Program-made: the position numbers and the translations under genes
Assembly: GCF_001425305.1 (NCBI RefSeq)
Contig: NZ_LMEE01000004.1
Span: forward strand, 1 to 64,000
Reading direction: 5' to 3'
From: Phenylobacterium sp. Root1290
Lineage (GTDB): Bacteria; Pseudomonadota; Alphaproteobacteria; Caulobacterales; Caulobacteraceae
DNA length: 64,000 bases
Notes under the pieces: generated by a model
What the model was told of the DNA's origin: nothing
Database searches by the model: none
The model's input: the letters and a program-made list of their open reading frames with translations, nothing else
Shown: positions 42,063 through 50,637 of the stretch, piece after piece
Numbering within the stretch: position 1 is the first letter of the stretch
Layout: each line of letters opens with the position of its first letter

Positions 42063-42898
42063 CGCTGCTCACCTTTCCGCGGTGGACGTTTGGGTCTTCC
42101 GCCCGGGGATACGCTCTTCCCGCGCTCAGGACCAAGGACCAGCCAGGCCGGCGCATGGTCGCTCGCCCCCTCAAGGCCGCGGACTTGACGATCCACGCCG
42201 GCGTCGATCAGCCGGTCGGCCAGTCCGGGCGAGAGCAGCAGGTGATCGAGACGCAGCCCTTTGTCGTTGGGCCAGCGCTGACGCATGTAAGCCCAGAAGG
42301 TCCAGAGCGGCCCCGTGGGATGAACCGCGCGCAGCCCGTCTGTCCACCCGGCCTCAATCAGGCCCGAAAACCGGGCGCGCGCCTGGGGGTCGACCAGCGC
42401 ATCGCCCGCCCAGTGATGGGGCTGGTAGATGTCGGCTTCGGTCGGCGCGACGTTGTAGTCGCCCGCCAGGATCACGGGCGCGCCGGTGGCGAGCAGCGAG
42501 GCGGCGTGCGCCGCCAGCCTGGCCTGCCAGGCCAGCTTGTAGGCGAACTTCGGCCCCGGGTTCGGGTTGCCGTTCGGCAGGTAGATCGAGGCGACGAGCA
42601 CGCCGCTGACCGCCGCTTCGATGTAGCGCGCCTGTCCGTCGCTTGGATCGCCCGGGAGGGACTGGCGCGTCAGGATCGGCGCCCCGCCCCGCGACAGGAT
42701 GGCCACGCCGTTCCACGTCCGCTGGCCACGCCAGACCGCGCCATAGCCGGCGGCCGCGAGCGCCGCCTCTGGAAAGGCCTGGTCTTCGGCCTTGAGCTCC
42801 TGCAGGCACACCACGTCCGGCTGGGCCTGGCCAAGCCAGTCGAGGAGGTTGGGCAGCCGCTTGTTGATGTTGTTGATATTGAAGGTGGCGATCTTCAC
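42059..42898 (-). CDS. xthA: Exodeoxyribonuclease III / AP endonuclease
   Basis: 279 residues of the EEP nuclease fold. Visible active-site elements: MKIATFNINNINKRLPNLLDWL, CLQELKAED (catalytic Glu), GDYNVAPTEADIY (Asp and Asn), WNDK-like region WPNDKGLRLDHLLLSPGL and GASDHAPAW (Asp-His). The enzyme cuts DNA at abasic sites and degrades 3' ends in base excision repair. The C-terminal tail (GKSVSPGGRPKRPPRKGEQR) is basic and longer than in E. coli, which may aid DNA binding. First gene of a two-gene unit with the DUF6880 gene. Confidence 0.93.
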   Translation of the reverse strand: MKIATFNINNINKRLPNLLDWLGQAQPDVVCLQELKAEDQAFPEAALAAAGYGAVWRGQRTWNGVAILSRGGAPILTRQSLPGDPSDGQARYIEAAVSGVLVASIYLPNGNPNPGPKFAYKLAWQARLAAHAASLLATGAPVILAGDYNVAPTEADIYQPHHWAGDALVDPQARARFSGLIEAGWTDGLRAVHPTGPLWTFWAYMRQRWPNDKGLRLDHLLLSPGLADRLIDAGVDRQVRGLEGASDHAPAWLVLGPERGKSVSPGGRPKRPPRKGEQR

Positions 42899-43035
42899 GG
42901 ACGCAGCCCGCCTTGCTCAGCCCGCGCGCGACCATCGCGCCGCAGGCGTTGTGATCGCACGCCTGGCGGTGATCGGGCGGTGATGTCCTGGCGACGCCCT
43001 CCCGGCGCTGCGGCGACGATGCGTAGGCGCATGCC

Positions 43036-43332
43036 TCAGAACCTAACCAGGACAAGCGACTGCCAGGCCACCGAGACCAGGCCAAGGCCTGCGCCCACTG
43101 CGGCCACTGTTGACGTAAACCGGGCGGGGGCCGCTTCTGGACGCCGCAAGTCCGTGAGCGCGCGCGCCAGGACCCCGCCGCAGAGCGCCAGGCAAAGCAG
43201 GCTGAAAACGGCGCCGCCCAGCCGCCAACCCTCGCCCCCGACAAGATCTTCCAGGCTGGCGATCGCGTAGAGTCCCGTGAAGTGGAGCGCCCATACCCCG
43301 AGGCCTGCGAGCATCATGACGCCGGTACGCAC
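43036..43332 (-). CDS. Small membrane protein of the oxidase operon
   Basis: 98 residues with three hydrophobic helices (GVMMLAGLGVWALHFTGLYAIAS, LGGAVFSLLCLALCGGVLARAL, STVAAVGAGLGLVSVAWQSLVLV). GTG at 43332 is 3 nt after the ctaDE stop, so it is the last gene of the cytochrome oxidase operon. Similar short proteins often accompany alternative haem-copper oxidases, possibly as a small subunit or assembly factor. The WALHFTGLYA segment holds a conserved-looking His. Function inferred from position only. Confidence 0.7.
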   Translation of the reverse strand: MRTGVMMLAGLGVWALHFTGLYAIASLEDLVGGEGWRLGGAVFSLLCLALCGGVLARALTDLRRPEAAPARFTSTVAAVGAGLGLVSVAWQSLVLVRF

Positions 43333-43335
43333 GGG

Positions 43336-45870
43336 TCATGCACCAGGGAAGAGACGCGTGAGCAGCATCGAGAACGCGCCCTGCCCTGCCGAGTAGATGA
43401 GGAAGAGACTGATCAGGTCGGAGGTCGTGGGTCGCTCGGGCGCAATCAGCCCGAAGAGACGACGCAGCACGATGTAGACGCCCATGAGCAGCGCCACGGC
43501 GACGAACAGCGATTGCCAGGCCAGGAAGGTGTAGACCATCGCGCCGTGGGCGCTGGCTTGCGCCCGCAGGTCGCTCGCACGCCAACTCGACAGGTCCAGC
43601 AGCCAGGCTCCGGCCAGGACCACGCCGGCCGCCACCATGAGCCAGACCGCCAGACGCGCCGCGCGCAGGGTCCGCCTGGCTAGACGGGCCGAGGTGAACG
43701 CCAGCACGGCTGCTGCGGCGTTGAGCGCCAGCCCGCCAAGGAGCGTCGCGTGCGCCGGGGGCGCAGACCAGATCGCCGGATTGCGGCTCCAGAGGAACAC
43801 GTAGCTGAAGGCCGCCAGGATCAGCACCATCGCGGCGACGACGAGCGTGATCATCATCGCCCACCAACCGTGGCCGCTGGGTCCAGACACATAGGTCGGC
43901 ACGCGCAAGCGCCCGCCGATGTGCGCGCGCTCCGCATCGAACGGCAGGTCCAGCGACCAACACCATCGCATCATGCAGGAGACCGCGAGCACGCCGCTCA
44001 CCACGCTCGCCGGGTAGGCCTGCACGGTGAGCAGCAGGAAAAACCCCGCCGTGAAGACCGCCGCCCAGACCGGCCAGGGTGAAGGATCGGGCATGCGCAG
44101 CAGCGCCTGCGGCGCGGCCGCAAGAGTGCTGGTCAGGATGGTCTCGCGCCCGCCGGTCGCCGACCCCGGCAGCAGGTAGCGCCCGGCCTCGACGTCGCGA
44201 GCAAGATCGGGCTGATCCCATAGCGGGTAGAGGCTTTTGACGATCGGGATCGAACGGACCGAGTAGAGCCCCGCGGGTAGCCACTCCAGGCCGGGGCTCT
44301 GGTGCATGTCCCCCGCCGCCCGCTCGCCGAACGGCCGGAAGTTGCGGATCATGTCGTAGATCCAGAGCGCGACCGCGAGCGCGAAGATGAAGGCGCCGAT
44401 CGTCGAGATCAGGTTCGGCAGCTCAAGGTGGCGGCCTGGCAGGTAGGTGTAGACACGGCGCGGCATGCCCATCAGCCCGGCCAGATGCATGGGCAGGAAG
44501 GTGATGTGAACGCCGGCGAACATCAGCGCGAACACCCATTTGCCGACCCGTTCGCTGAGCGGCCGGGCGCTCGCCATCGGCAGCCAATAGTAGATGGCCG
44601 CGAACATGGGAAAGACCATCCCGCCGATGAGCACGTAGTGGAGGTGCGCGACGATGAAATAGGTGTCGTGGGCCTGCCAGTCGAAAGGCACCATGGCGAC
44701 CATCACCCCGGTCAGCCCGCCCATCGTGAAGACCGCCACCGCACCGATGACGAAGAGTCCGGCGGTGGTGTAGCGGGGCTTGCCGTCGGCGAGCGTCGCG
44801 ATCCAGGCGAACACCTGGACGCCGGCGGGGATCGAGACCGCCATCGATGCGGCCGAGAAGACATTGATCGACATGGTCGGCATGCCGGTCGTGAACATGT
44901 GGTGCGCCCAGACCCCGAAGCTGATGAAGCCGGTGGCGATCATCGCCAGCACCACCAAAGGGTATCCGACCAGCGTCGTGCGTGCGACGGCCGGCACGAT
45001 CGTCGACATGGCGCCCGCCGCGGGCAGGAAGATGATGTAGACTTCCGGGTGGCCGAAGAACCAGAAGAGGTGTTGCCACAACAGCGGATCGCCCCCGCGG
45101 GCGGGATCGAAGAACGGCCAGTTCAGCGCCCGCTCCAGCTCCATCAGCGTCGTCGCCAGGATCACCGATGGGAAGGCGACGATGATCATCACCGCGAAGA
45201 TCAGCATCGCCCAGGCGAAGACCGGCAGCTTGTCGAGCGTCATGCCCGGCGCGCGCGTGCGCAGGACGCCGACGATGATCTCGATGGCGCCGGCGATGGC
45301 CGATATCTCGATGAAGCCGATGCCGACCAGCCAGAAGTCGGCGTTGATGCCCGGCGACCAGGTCGTGCTCGTCAAGGGCGGGTACATGAACCAGCCGCCG
45401 TCGGGCGCCAGACCGAAGAACAGCGAAGCGAAGAAGGCCAGGCCGCCGATCAGATAGGCCCAGAAGGCGTAGGCGCTGAGCCGCGGGAACGGCAGATCGC
45501 GGGCCCCGAGCATCTGCGGCAGCAGCAGGACGCCAAGCGCCTCCACCGCCGGGACCGCAAACAGGAACATCATCATCGTGCCATGCACGGTGAAGAACTG
45601 GTTGTAGGTCTCCTGCGGCAGGAAGCCGTTCAGCGGGAGGGCGAGCTGGGTGCGCATGAGGACGGCCACCGCGCCCGCCAGGACGAAGAACAGCATGGCT
45701 GCGCCGACATAGTAGACGCCCACGAAGTTGTTGTTGATCGCCGTGATCCACCCCCAGCCGCTTGGCCGGCGCCAGATGCGTTCGAGTTCGGCGAGTTCGC
45801 GCGCAGGCCGGCGCCCCTTGGTGGGGAAGCGCGCCTGCAGCGTTTCCAGGGCGATTCCCTCCTCGCTCAC
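43336..45870 (-). CDS. ctaDE: Cytochrome c oxidase, fused subunits I and III
   Basis: 844 residues. Residues 1-560 are subunit I with 12 helices: haem a ligand in FTVHGTMMMFLF, the CuB and cross-linked Tyr region WFFGHPEVYIIFLP, CuB ligands HHMFTTGMP, and haem ligands HDTYFIVAHLHYVLIGG. From about residue 600 the chain continues as subunit III-like helices (FLLLTVQAYPASVVSGVLAV, WWAMMITLVVAAMVLILAAFSYVFLW, YTFLAWQSLFVAVALLMGVYIVL). In most bacteria these are separate genes. The enzyme reduces oxygen to water and pumps protons. It overlaps coxB by 4 bp. Confidence 0.94.
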   Translation of the reverse strand: MSEEGIALETLQARFPTKGRRPARELAELERIWRRPSGWGWITAINNNFVGVYYVGAAMLFFVLAGAVAVLMRTQLALPLNGFLPQETYNQFFTVHGTMMMFLFAVPAVEALGVLLLPQMLGARDLPFPRLSAYAFWAYLIGGLAFFASLFFGLAPDGGWFMYPPLTSTTWSPGINADFWLVGIGFIEISAIAGAIEIIVGVLRTRAPGMTLDKLPVFAWAMLIFAVMIIVAFPSVILATTLMELERALNWPFFDPARGGDPLLWQHLFWFFGHPEVYIIFLPAAGAMSTIVPAVARTTLVGYPLVVLAMIATGFISFGVWAHHMFTTGMPTMSINVFSAASMAVSIPAGVQVFAWIATLADGKPRYTTAGLFVIGAVAVFTMGGLTGVMVAMVPFDWQAHDTYFIVAHLHYVLIGGMVFPMFAAIYYWLPMASARPLSERVGKWVFALMFAGVHITFLPMHLAGLMGMPRRVYTYLPGRHLELPNLISTIGAFIFALAVALWIYDMIRNFRPFGERAAGDMHQSPGLEWLPAGLYSVRSIPIVKSLYPLWDQPDLARDVEAGRYLLPGSATGGRETILTSTLAAAPQALLRMPDPSPWPVWAAVFTAGFFLLLTVQAYPASVVSGVLAVSCMMRWCWSLDLPFDAERAHIGGRLRVPTYVSGPSGHGWWAMMITLVVAAMVLILAAFSYVFLWSRNPAIWSAPPAHATLLGGLALNAAAAVLAFTSARLARRTLRAARLAVWLMVAAGVVLAGAWLLDLSSWRASDLRAQASAHGAMVYTFLAWQSLFVAVALLMGVYIVLRRLFGLIAPERPTTSDLISLFLIYSAGQGAFSMLLTRLFPGA

Positions 45871-46835
45871 TTGAGCCCCTCAAGGTACGCGGCCAGGGCG
45901 TTGAGGTCCTGGCCGGTCAGCACCGGGTAGGACGGCATGCGGTTGCCCGGCTTGATCGCCTGGCTGTCGGCGACCCAGCCGGCGAGGGTCCCGCGGTTAT
46001 TGGGAAGGATGCCCGCGCCGAGCGTGCGGCGGGCGCCGACATGGGTGAGATCAGGTCCCGCCAACCCATTGGCGCCGGCGCCTCGCACGGTGTGGCACGC
46101 GCCGCATCCGGCGGCGGCGAAGACCTCCGCGCCGCGCAGAGCCTGCGGGTCCTCCGGCGCCTTGGCGCCGCCGGCCCGCGCCGCGCGCCAGGCTTCGAAG
46201 GCCGCAGGGTCGTGAGCGACGACCACGAACCCCATCAGCGCGTGCGGTCCGCCGCAGAACTCGGCGCACTGGCCAGCATAGACGCCCGGAGCGTCGGCCT
46301 GGAGGCGCAGGATGTTGCGCCGTCCGGGGATCATGTCCTTCTTGCCGCCCAGGCGCGGGACCCAGAAGCTGTGGATCACGTCGGCGGAGTCGAGCTCGAA
46401 GACCACCGGCCGACCGACGGGGATGTGCACTTCGTTGGCGTCCTGCAGCGCCTCGCGACCTTGGCTGTCGAGATAGGCGACCCGCCACCACCACATCTCC
46501 CCGGTGACCCGCACGCGCATCTCGCCAGGCCGCGGCGTCTCGCTGAGGCGGCTGTTGAGGCTCAGCCCATAGATCAGCAGCGCGCTGAGCACGACGACGG
46601 GGAAGGCCAGCCCGCCGGTCCAGACCAGCCAGGTTCCGCCCAATCTGCGGCGCCAACGGCGAGGACCCAGGAGCGCCAGGGCCAGGGCGACGACCACCAG
46701 TGCAAGGACCGCCCCCCCGCCCGCGAACAGCACCCAGGACAGCGTGTTGACCGTCGCGGCGAAGGGACCGGCCGGGTCAAGCGCCGGCGGCGGCCAGCCG
46801 GCGAAGGCTTCCGGCGCGCGCAAGTCAGCGTTCAT
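45867..46835 (-). CDS. coxB: Cytochrome c oxidase subunit II with fused cytochrome c
   Basis: 322 residues. Two N-terminal helices (about 27-55 and 70-92) precede a cupredoxin domain with the CuA site: VIHSFWVPRLGGKKDMIPGR and GQCAEFCGGPHALMGFV (Cys, Cys, His, Met). A C-terminal cytochrome c domain has the haem motif CGACH and axial Met in NRMPSYPVL. This caa3-type layout lets the subunit accept electrons from soluble or membrane cytochromes. It overlaps both neighbours: 11 bp with the upstream cytochrome c gene and 4 bp with ctaDE. Confidence 0.94.
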   Translation of the reverse strand: MNADLRAPEAFAGWPPPALDPAGPFAATVNTLSWVLFAGGGAVLALVVVALALALLGPRRWRRRLGGTWLVWTGGLAFPVVVLSALLIYGLSLNSRLSETPRPGEMRVRVTGEMWWWRVAYLDSQGREALQDANEVHIPVGRPVVFELDSADVIHSFWVPRLGGKKDMIPGRRNILRLQADAPGVYAGQCAEFCGGPHALMGFVVVAHDPAAFEAWRAARAGGAKAPEDPQALRGAEVFAAAGCGACHTVRGAGANGLAGPDLTHVGARRTLGAGILPNNRGTLAGWVADSQAIKPGNRMPSYPVLTGQDLNALAAYLEGLK

Positions 46836-47220
46836 GGAGGCCGTAGAGATAGGCGGCGACGTCGCGGGCTTCGTCCTGGCTCAGCGAACTGGGCGGCATG
46901 GCCGTTTCAGGCGCCAGGCTGGGGGCGTCCCGAAGCCAGGCCACCAGAACGCCCGGCTGGTTTGGAAAGCGCCCGGCGATCAGGGGGCGGGCGCCGAACC
47001 CTTTCAGCGAGCCCCCGACGGCGCCGCGCGGCCAATCGAGCCCCGGCACCACGTGGCAGGCGCCGCACCCAGACTGCCTGATCAGCTCAAGGCCGCGCTG
47101 CGGATCGGCGCCGGAAATCTGGCGTGGAGGTCTGCTCTTGTCGGCGCAGCCGCCGAGCGCTGCGATCATGAGGATCGCCGCGCCCCAGGGCCGCCCTGAC
47201 GATCTTCCGGCAGCATGCAT
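46825..47220 (-). CDS. Cytochrome c lipoprotein, first gene of oxidase operon
   Basis: 131 residues. ATG at 47220 follows GGGAGG and gives a lipoprotein signal (WGAAILMIAALGGCADKS, lipidated Cys). One haem site CGACH lies in LIRQSGCGACHVVPGLDW, and a distal Met in ETAMPPSSLSQDEARDVAAYLYGLHE. It is a small class I cytochrome that likely delivers electrons to the oxidase encoded behind it. The overlap of 11 bp with coxB shows tight coupling. Longer open frames upstream are not real. Confidence 0.9.
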   Translation of the reverse strand: MHAAGRSSGRPWGAAILMIAALGGCADKSRPPRQISGADPQRGLELIRQSGCGACHVVPGLDWPRGAVGGSLKGFGARPLIAGRFPNQPGVLVAWLRDAPSLAPETAMPPSSLSQDEARDVAAYLYGLHER

Positions 47221-47243
47221 TGCGCCTCCCTTGCCGGTGAGGA

Positions 47244-47299
47244 AACCTCGCCCCGCGGCGCAGGTTCCGTGTCGGAACCGATACAGCCTGGCTGGTGTT
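47244..47299. promoter_or_regulatory. Divergent EcfG-like promoter pair at a GGTTCC/GGAACC palindrome
   Basis: GGTTCC (47263-47268), GTGTC, GGAACC (47274-47279) form an inverted repeat that provides a GGAAC -35 word on each strand. On the minus strand it is followed after 16 nt by GGTT, and on the plus strand after 17 nt by TGTT, both partial matches to CGTT. The oxidase operon and the dihaem cytochrome gene point away from it. Confidence 0.35.
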
Positions 47300-47308
47300 G
47301 CCGACTGC

Positions 47309-48040
47309 GTGCGCCTGGCCCTCCTCCTTCCCTCGCTCTGCGGTCTGATCGCGGCCTGCGGTCCAGCGCCCCAAGCGCGCATCGACCCGTTCACCAAGAG
47401 CGGCGAGGTCATTGCGCTGAGCGGCGGACGAGGCGGCGCGGCCAACGCCTGCTTCGGATGCCATGGCCTCGCCGGACAAGGCGACGGGGTCGCCGCTCCG
47501 CGCCTGGCGGGGCTCGACGCCGGGTATCTGCAAAAGCAGCTGGACGACTACGCTTCGGGGCTGCGGCCCGATCCCACCATGCAGCCCGCCGTCCGCTGGC
47601 TCTCGCCCGACGATCGACGGGCGGTCGCAGCGCACTATGGCGCCATGGCCGCTCCGATGACCGGGCGGCCAAGCCTTTCGACCCCGCCCGTGTGGCTTGA
47701 CGGCGACGCGCGGCGCGGCGTGATCGCCTGCGCCGTCTGTCACGGCGACGATGGCCGCGGCGTCGGCGCGGCCAATCCGGCCCTCGCAGGTCAGCCCGCC
47801 GGCTACACGCTTGAGCAGATCAGGCGATGGCAGGCGGCCAAGCGGCGCAACGACGCGCGCGGCGTCATGGCGATCGCGGTCGCGCAGGTGACGCCGCTCG
47901 AAGCGAGCGCCATAGCCGGCTGGCTTGAGCGCCAACCTGCTTCTCCCAGGCCCTATAGCGACGCTGCCAGCCTGTCCGCCGCCGAGGCCGCTGCGGCACA
48001 ATTGGCAGCATCCCGTGGAACACGTCGTCCCGGTCGATGA
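47309..48040 (+). CDS. Dihaem cytochrome c lipoprotein
   Basis: About 243 residues from GTG 47309. A lipoprotein signal (RLALLLPSLCGLIAACGPAP) is followed by two class I cytochrome domains with haem motifs CFGCH (in ANACFGCHGLAGQGDGVAAPRLAGL) and CAVCH (in CAVCHGDDGRGVGAANPALAGQPAGY), each with a Met-containing loop (DPTMQPAVRW, ARGVMAIAVAQ). It matches the c4-type/dihaem oxidase-linked cytochromes. No Shine-Dalgarno precedes the start, and a leaderless message is possible. The last 58 codons overlap the 3' end of the convergent cytochrome b561 gene. Confidence 0.85.
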   Translation: MRLALLLPSLCGLIAACGPAPQARIDPFTKSGEVIALSGGRGGAANACFGCHGLAGQGDGVAAPRLAGLDAGYLQKQLDDYASGLRPDPTMQPAVRWLSPDDRRAVAAHYGAMAAPMTGRPSLSTPPVWLDGDARRGVIACAVCHGDDGRGVGAANPALAGQPAGYTLEQIRRWQAAKRRNDARGVMAIAVAQVTPLEASAIAGWLERQPASPRPYSDAASLSAAEAAAAQLAASRGTRRPGR

Positions 48041-48599
48041 AGTGATGCTTGAGCGCGGCGGCGACGTGAACCGGGATCAGCATCAGCAACGACACGACAA
48101 GGCCAAAGTGCATCCACTCGGCCGCCGCCTCGATCTGCCAGCGGCGCTCGGCGGTCAGTTCCTGGAAGGGCATTAGCGGCCAGGGCGTTATGCCCGCCAG
48201 CAGCAGCTGCTCCTCCCGCGCCGTCGCTGACAGCATCGCCCAACCGCTCAGCGGCAAGCCAAAGAGGCAGATGTAGAAGACGTAGTGACCGACGTGGGCG
48301 AACAGGCTCTCCAAACCCGGCTTGTCGGCGTCGTTGATCACCGGCGGCGCCAGCAGTCTCCAGCCGCCGCGACAAACCACCAGCACAAGCATGACCAGGC
48401 CGATCGCATAGTGCAGATCGTGGGCCCCCACCTTGCCGGCCCCGACGGGCGCGCGGCCCATCCACCAGCCGAGCGCAAGCTGAAAGACAACCAGCCCGGC
48501 CATCACCCAGTGAAACACGATCGCGACGGGGGAGTAGCGGCCCTCGTCGGCGTGACCGGCCGCCCACTCCAGAATGTTGGCGACGAGCTTGTCGATCAT
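47865..48599 (-). CDS. Cytochrome b561 family protein
   Basis: 244 residues with four helices and the di-haem histidines of the CybB group: VAIVFHWVMAGLVVFQLALGWW, AHDLHYAIGLVMLVLVV, HVGHYVFYICLFGLPLSGW and HFGLVVSLLMLIPVHVAAALKHHFI. These proteins shuttle electrons from quinol or superoxide within the inner membrane. The family normally ends shortly after KHHFIDRDD; here a basic tail of about 45 residues continues across the end of the convergent cytochrome gene. It is last in the DUF2231-dehydrogenase-CtaG unit. Confidence 0.9.
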   Translation of the reverse strand: MIDKLVANILEWAAGHADEGRYSPVAIVFHWVMAGLVVFQLALGWWMGRAPVGAGKVGAHDLHYAIGLVMLVLVVCRGGWRLLAPPVINDADKPGLESLFAHVGHYVFYICLFGLPLSGWAMLSATAREEQLLLAGITPWPLMPFQELTAERRWQIEAAAEWMHFGLVVSLLMLIPVHVAAALKHHFIDRDDVFHGMLPIVPQRPRRRTGWQRRYRAWEKQVGAQASRLWRSLRAASPARPRSP

Positions 48600-49318
48600 A
48601 ACGCGTTTTCGCGCAGGCCCGTGGTCAGGAGGTCACGCACGGCGGCCAGGGCCGCCAGGAGATAGACGCCGGCCGCCGGCACCCACATGATGAGGCCCGC
48701 GGCCTGCTGATCTTCCAGCGGCGTCAGGCCGAACGCGAAGGTCGAGGCCAGGTGCGGCGCGTAGAGCGGAGCCTGCGAGAACGTCAGCACCGCTCCGAGC
48801 AGTCCCATCGCCACCATCGCGACCAGCAGGGCGCCGGTCGCCGCCAGCGCGCTGGCCGAGCGCACCGCTCTCCAGAACCAGATCGCCGAGAACAGCAAGC
48901 TGGCCTGCATCAGCCAGTAGGCCCCGTCATCGCGCAGCGCCAGGCCGTAGGCGGCCGGCGCATGCCAGGCCCAGAACACCAGCGCCTGACAGACGAGCGC
49001 CGCGGCGAGCTGGCCGCGCGGCGCGCTCCGTGGCGTGGCCCAGACCAGCAGCGGCGCAGCAAGCGCCACAAGCAGCACATGGTGCACCGTGCGCGCCGAG
49101 AACAGCGCCGAACTCATCGCGCAGAGCGGCGATACGAAGATCACCGCAAGGACCAGCAGGCCGCCAAGTCCCGCGGCCGGGCGCGGCGAACGCGCGAGGC
49201 AAAGGACGGCTGCGGCGGCGAGGGCTGCAAGGACGAGCGGGTCGAGGTTCCACCGGCCAAGAACGTCTTCCGGCAACGGCGGCGCTCCGCAGTAGGGCGT
49301 CGATAGCTCTTGCAGCAT
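48596..49318 (-). CDS. ctaG: Cytochrome oxidase assembly protein, caa3_CtaG family
   Basis: 240 residues with about seven helices. The N-terminus has the typical MLQELSTPYCGAPPLPEDVLGRWNLDP, and conserved His residues appear in SARTVHHVLLVALAAPLLVW and FWAWHAPAAYGLAL. The family is needed to build the caa3 oxidase, probably in copper or haem insertion, which fits the CoxB-cytochrome c fusion a few kilobases away. It overlaps the b561 gene by 4 bp. Confidence 0.9.
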   Translation of the reverse strand: MLQELSTPYCGAPPLPEDVLGRWNLDPLVLAALAAAAVLCLARSPRPAAGLGGLLVLAVIFVSPLCAMSSALFSARTVHHVLLVALAAPLLVWATPRSAPRGQLAAALVCQALVFWAWHAPAAYGLALRDDGAYWLMQASLLFSAIWFWRAVRSASALAATGALLVAMVAMGLLGAVLTFSQAPLYAPHLASTFAFGLTPLEDQQAAGLIMWVPAAGVYLLAALAAVRDLLTTGLRENAL

Positions 49319-49335
49319 CCGGCCGCTCCCGTTCC

Positions 49336-50637
49336 TCAGCCTGGCGCCCGCGCCGCGACGCGCCAGACCGTGTTCGACAGGTCATCAGCGATGAGCAGGG
49401 TTCGGCTGCGCGGATCGAAGGCGACGCCCACCGGTCGGCCGCGGGCCCCGCCCTTCTCGTCCAGGAAGCCGGTCACGAAATCGACGGGGGGACCGGTCGG
49501 GCGGCCGCCCGCGAAGGGAACGAAGACCACCTTGTAGCCAGCCAGGTCCTGCCGGTTCCAGCTCCCGTGCTCGCCGATGAACGCGCCTTGGGCGAACACG
49601 CCGCCAAAGCCGCCCTGGGTGGCGAAGCTCAGGCCTAGGGCCGCCACGTGCGAGCCGAGGGCGTAGTCGGGCGTGATGGCCTTGGCGACCATCTCAGGCT
49701 TCTGGGGCCGTACGCGCGGATCGACGTTTTGTCCCCAATAGCTGTAGGGCCAGCCATAGAACGCGCCCTCGCGCACGGAGGTGAGATAGTCCGGGACCAG
49801 CTGGGGTCCAAGTTCATCGCGCTCGTTGACCACGGCCCACAGCGCGCTGGTCGTGGGCTCGATCGCCAGCGCGGTGGGGTTGCGAATCCCCGTCGCGATG
49901 GTGCGCCGTGCGCCCGTCAGTCGATCGATTTCCCAGATGACGGCGCGTTCCTCTTCCACGGCCATGCCGCGTTCGCCGATGTTGCTGTTGGAGCCGATGC
50001 CCACATAGAGCCGCGCGCCGTCGGCGCTGGCCGCCAGCGACTTGGTCCAGTGGTGATTGAGTTGGGATGGAATCCTGGTCACTTCCTCGCCGCGGCCCGC
50101 CACGCGGGTCTGACCGTCCTGATAGGAAAAGCGCAGCAGCGCGTCCTGGTTGGCGACGTAGAGCGCCCCTTCGACGAACGCCAGGCCATAGGGCGCGTTC
50201 AGCCCGTCGATGAAGACCGTGCGCAGCTCGGCGGTTCCATCCCCGTCGGCGTCCCGCAGCAGGGTGATCTGGTCCCCTCCCTTCACCTTGGTCTTGCCAA
50301 GGCTCTTGATGTAGCCGGCGATCACGTCCTTGGGCCGGACCTTTGGCGCGCCGCCGCCCGAGCCCTCGGCGACAAGAACATCGCCGTTCGGCAGGACGAG
50401 AATCTGGCGCGGGACCTTCAGGTCGCTCGCCATGGGCGTAATCGAAAAGCCGGCGGGCACGGTCGGGACCTTCCCGTCCCACCCCGCAGGTCTGGCGATC
50501 TTCATCGGCGGGACCAGCGTCTCGTGCTGCCGGGGCAGCTGGGGTTCGGGACCGGTCTGCGCAAGGTCCCGCTCATTTGGGCCGCAGGCCGCCAGGACGA
50601 AGGGCGCCAGGGCCAGGATGATCAGACGCCGGCTCAT
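49336..50637 (-). CDS. Sorbosone dehydrogenase-like PQQ sugar dehydrogenase lipoprotein
   Basis: About 433 residues. A lipoprotein signal (MSRRLIILALAPFVLAACGPNE) is followed by a six-bladed propeller of the glucose/sorbosone dehydrogenase family: GFSITPMASDLKVPRQILVLPNGDVLVAEG, LRDADGDGTAELRTVFIDGLNAPYGLAFVEG, YVGIGSNSNIGERGMA, FYGWPYSYWGQNVDPRV, FIGEHGSWNRQDLAGYKVVFVPF and GRPVGVAFDPRSRTLLIADD. Such enzymes oxidise sugars with PQQ and pass electrons to a cytochrome c, and several cytochromes are encoded on either side. Substrate unknown; no PQQ synthesis genes seen. Confidence 0.9.
   Translation of the reverse strand: MSRRLIILALAPFVLAACGPNERDLAQTGPEPQLPRQHETLVPPMKIARPAGWDGKVPTVPAGFSITPMASDLKVPRQILVLPNGDVLVAEGSGGGAPKVRPKDVIAGYIKSLGKTKVKGGDQITLLRDADGDGTAELRTVFIDGLNAPYGLAFVEGALYVANQDALLRFSYQDGQTRVAGRGEEVTRIPSQLNHHWTKSLAASADGARLYVGIGSNSNIGERGMAVEEERAVIWEIDRLTGARRTIATGIRNPTALAIEPTTSALWAVVNERDELGPQLVPDYLTSVREGAFYGWPYSYWGQNVDPRVRPQKPEMVAKAITPDYALGSHVAALGLSFATQGGFGGVFAQGAFIGEHGSWNRQDLAGYKVVFVPFAGGRPTGPPVDFVTGFLDEKGGARGRPVGVAFDPRSRTLLIADDLSNTVWRVAARAPG

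Noticed and set aside
44302-45930. 542-codon plus-strand frame opposite ctaDE
   Set aside because: Charged low-complexity translation; the other strand encodes a perfect haem-copper oxidase.
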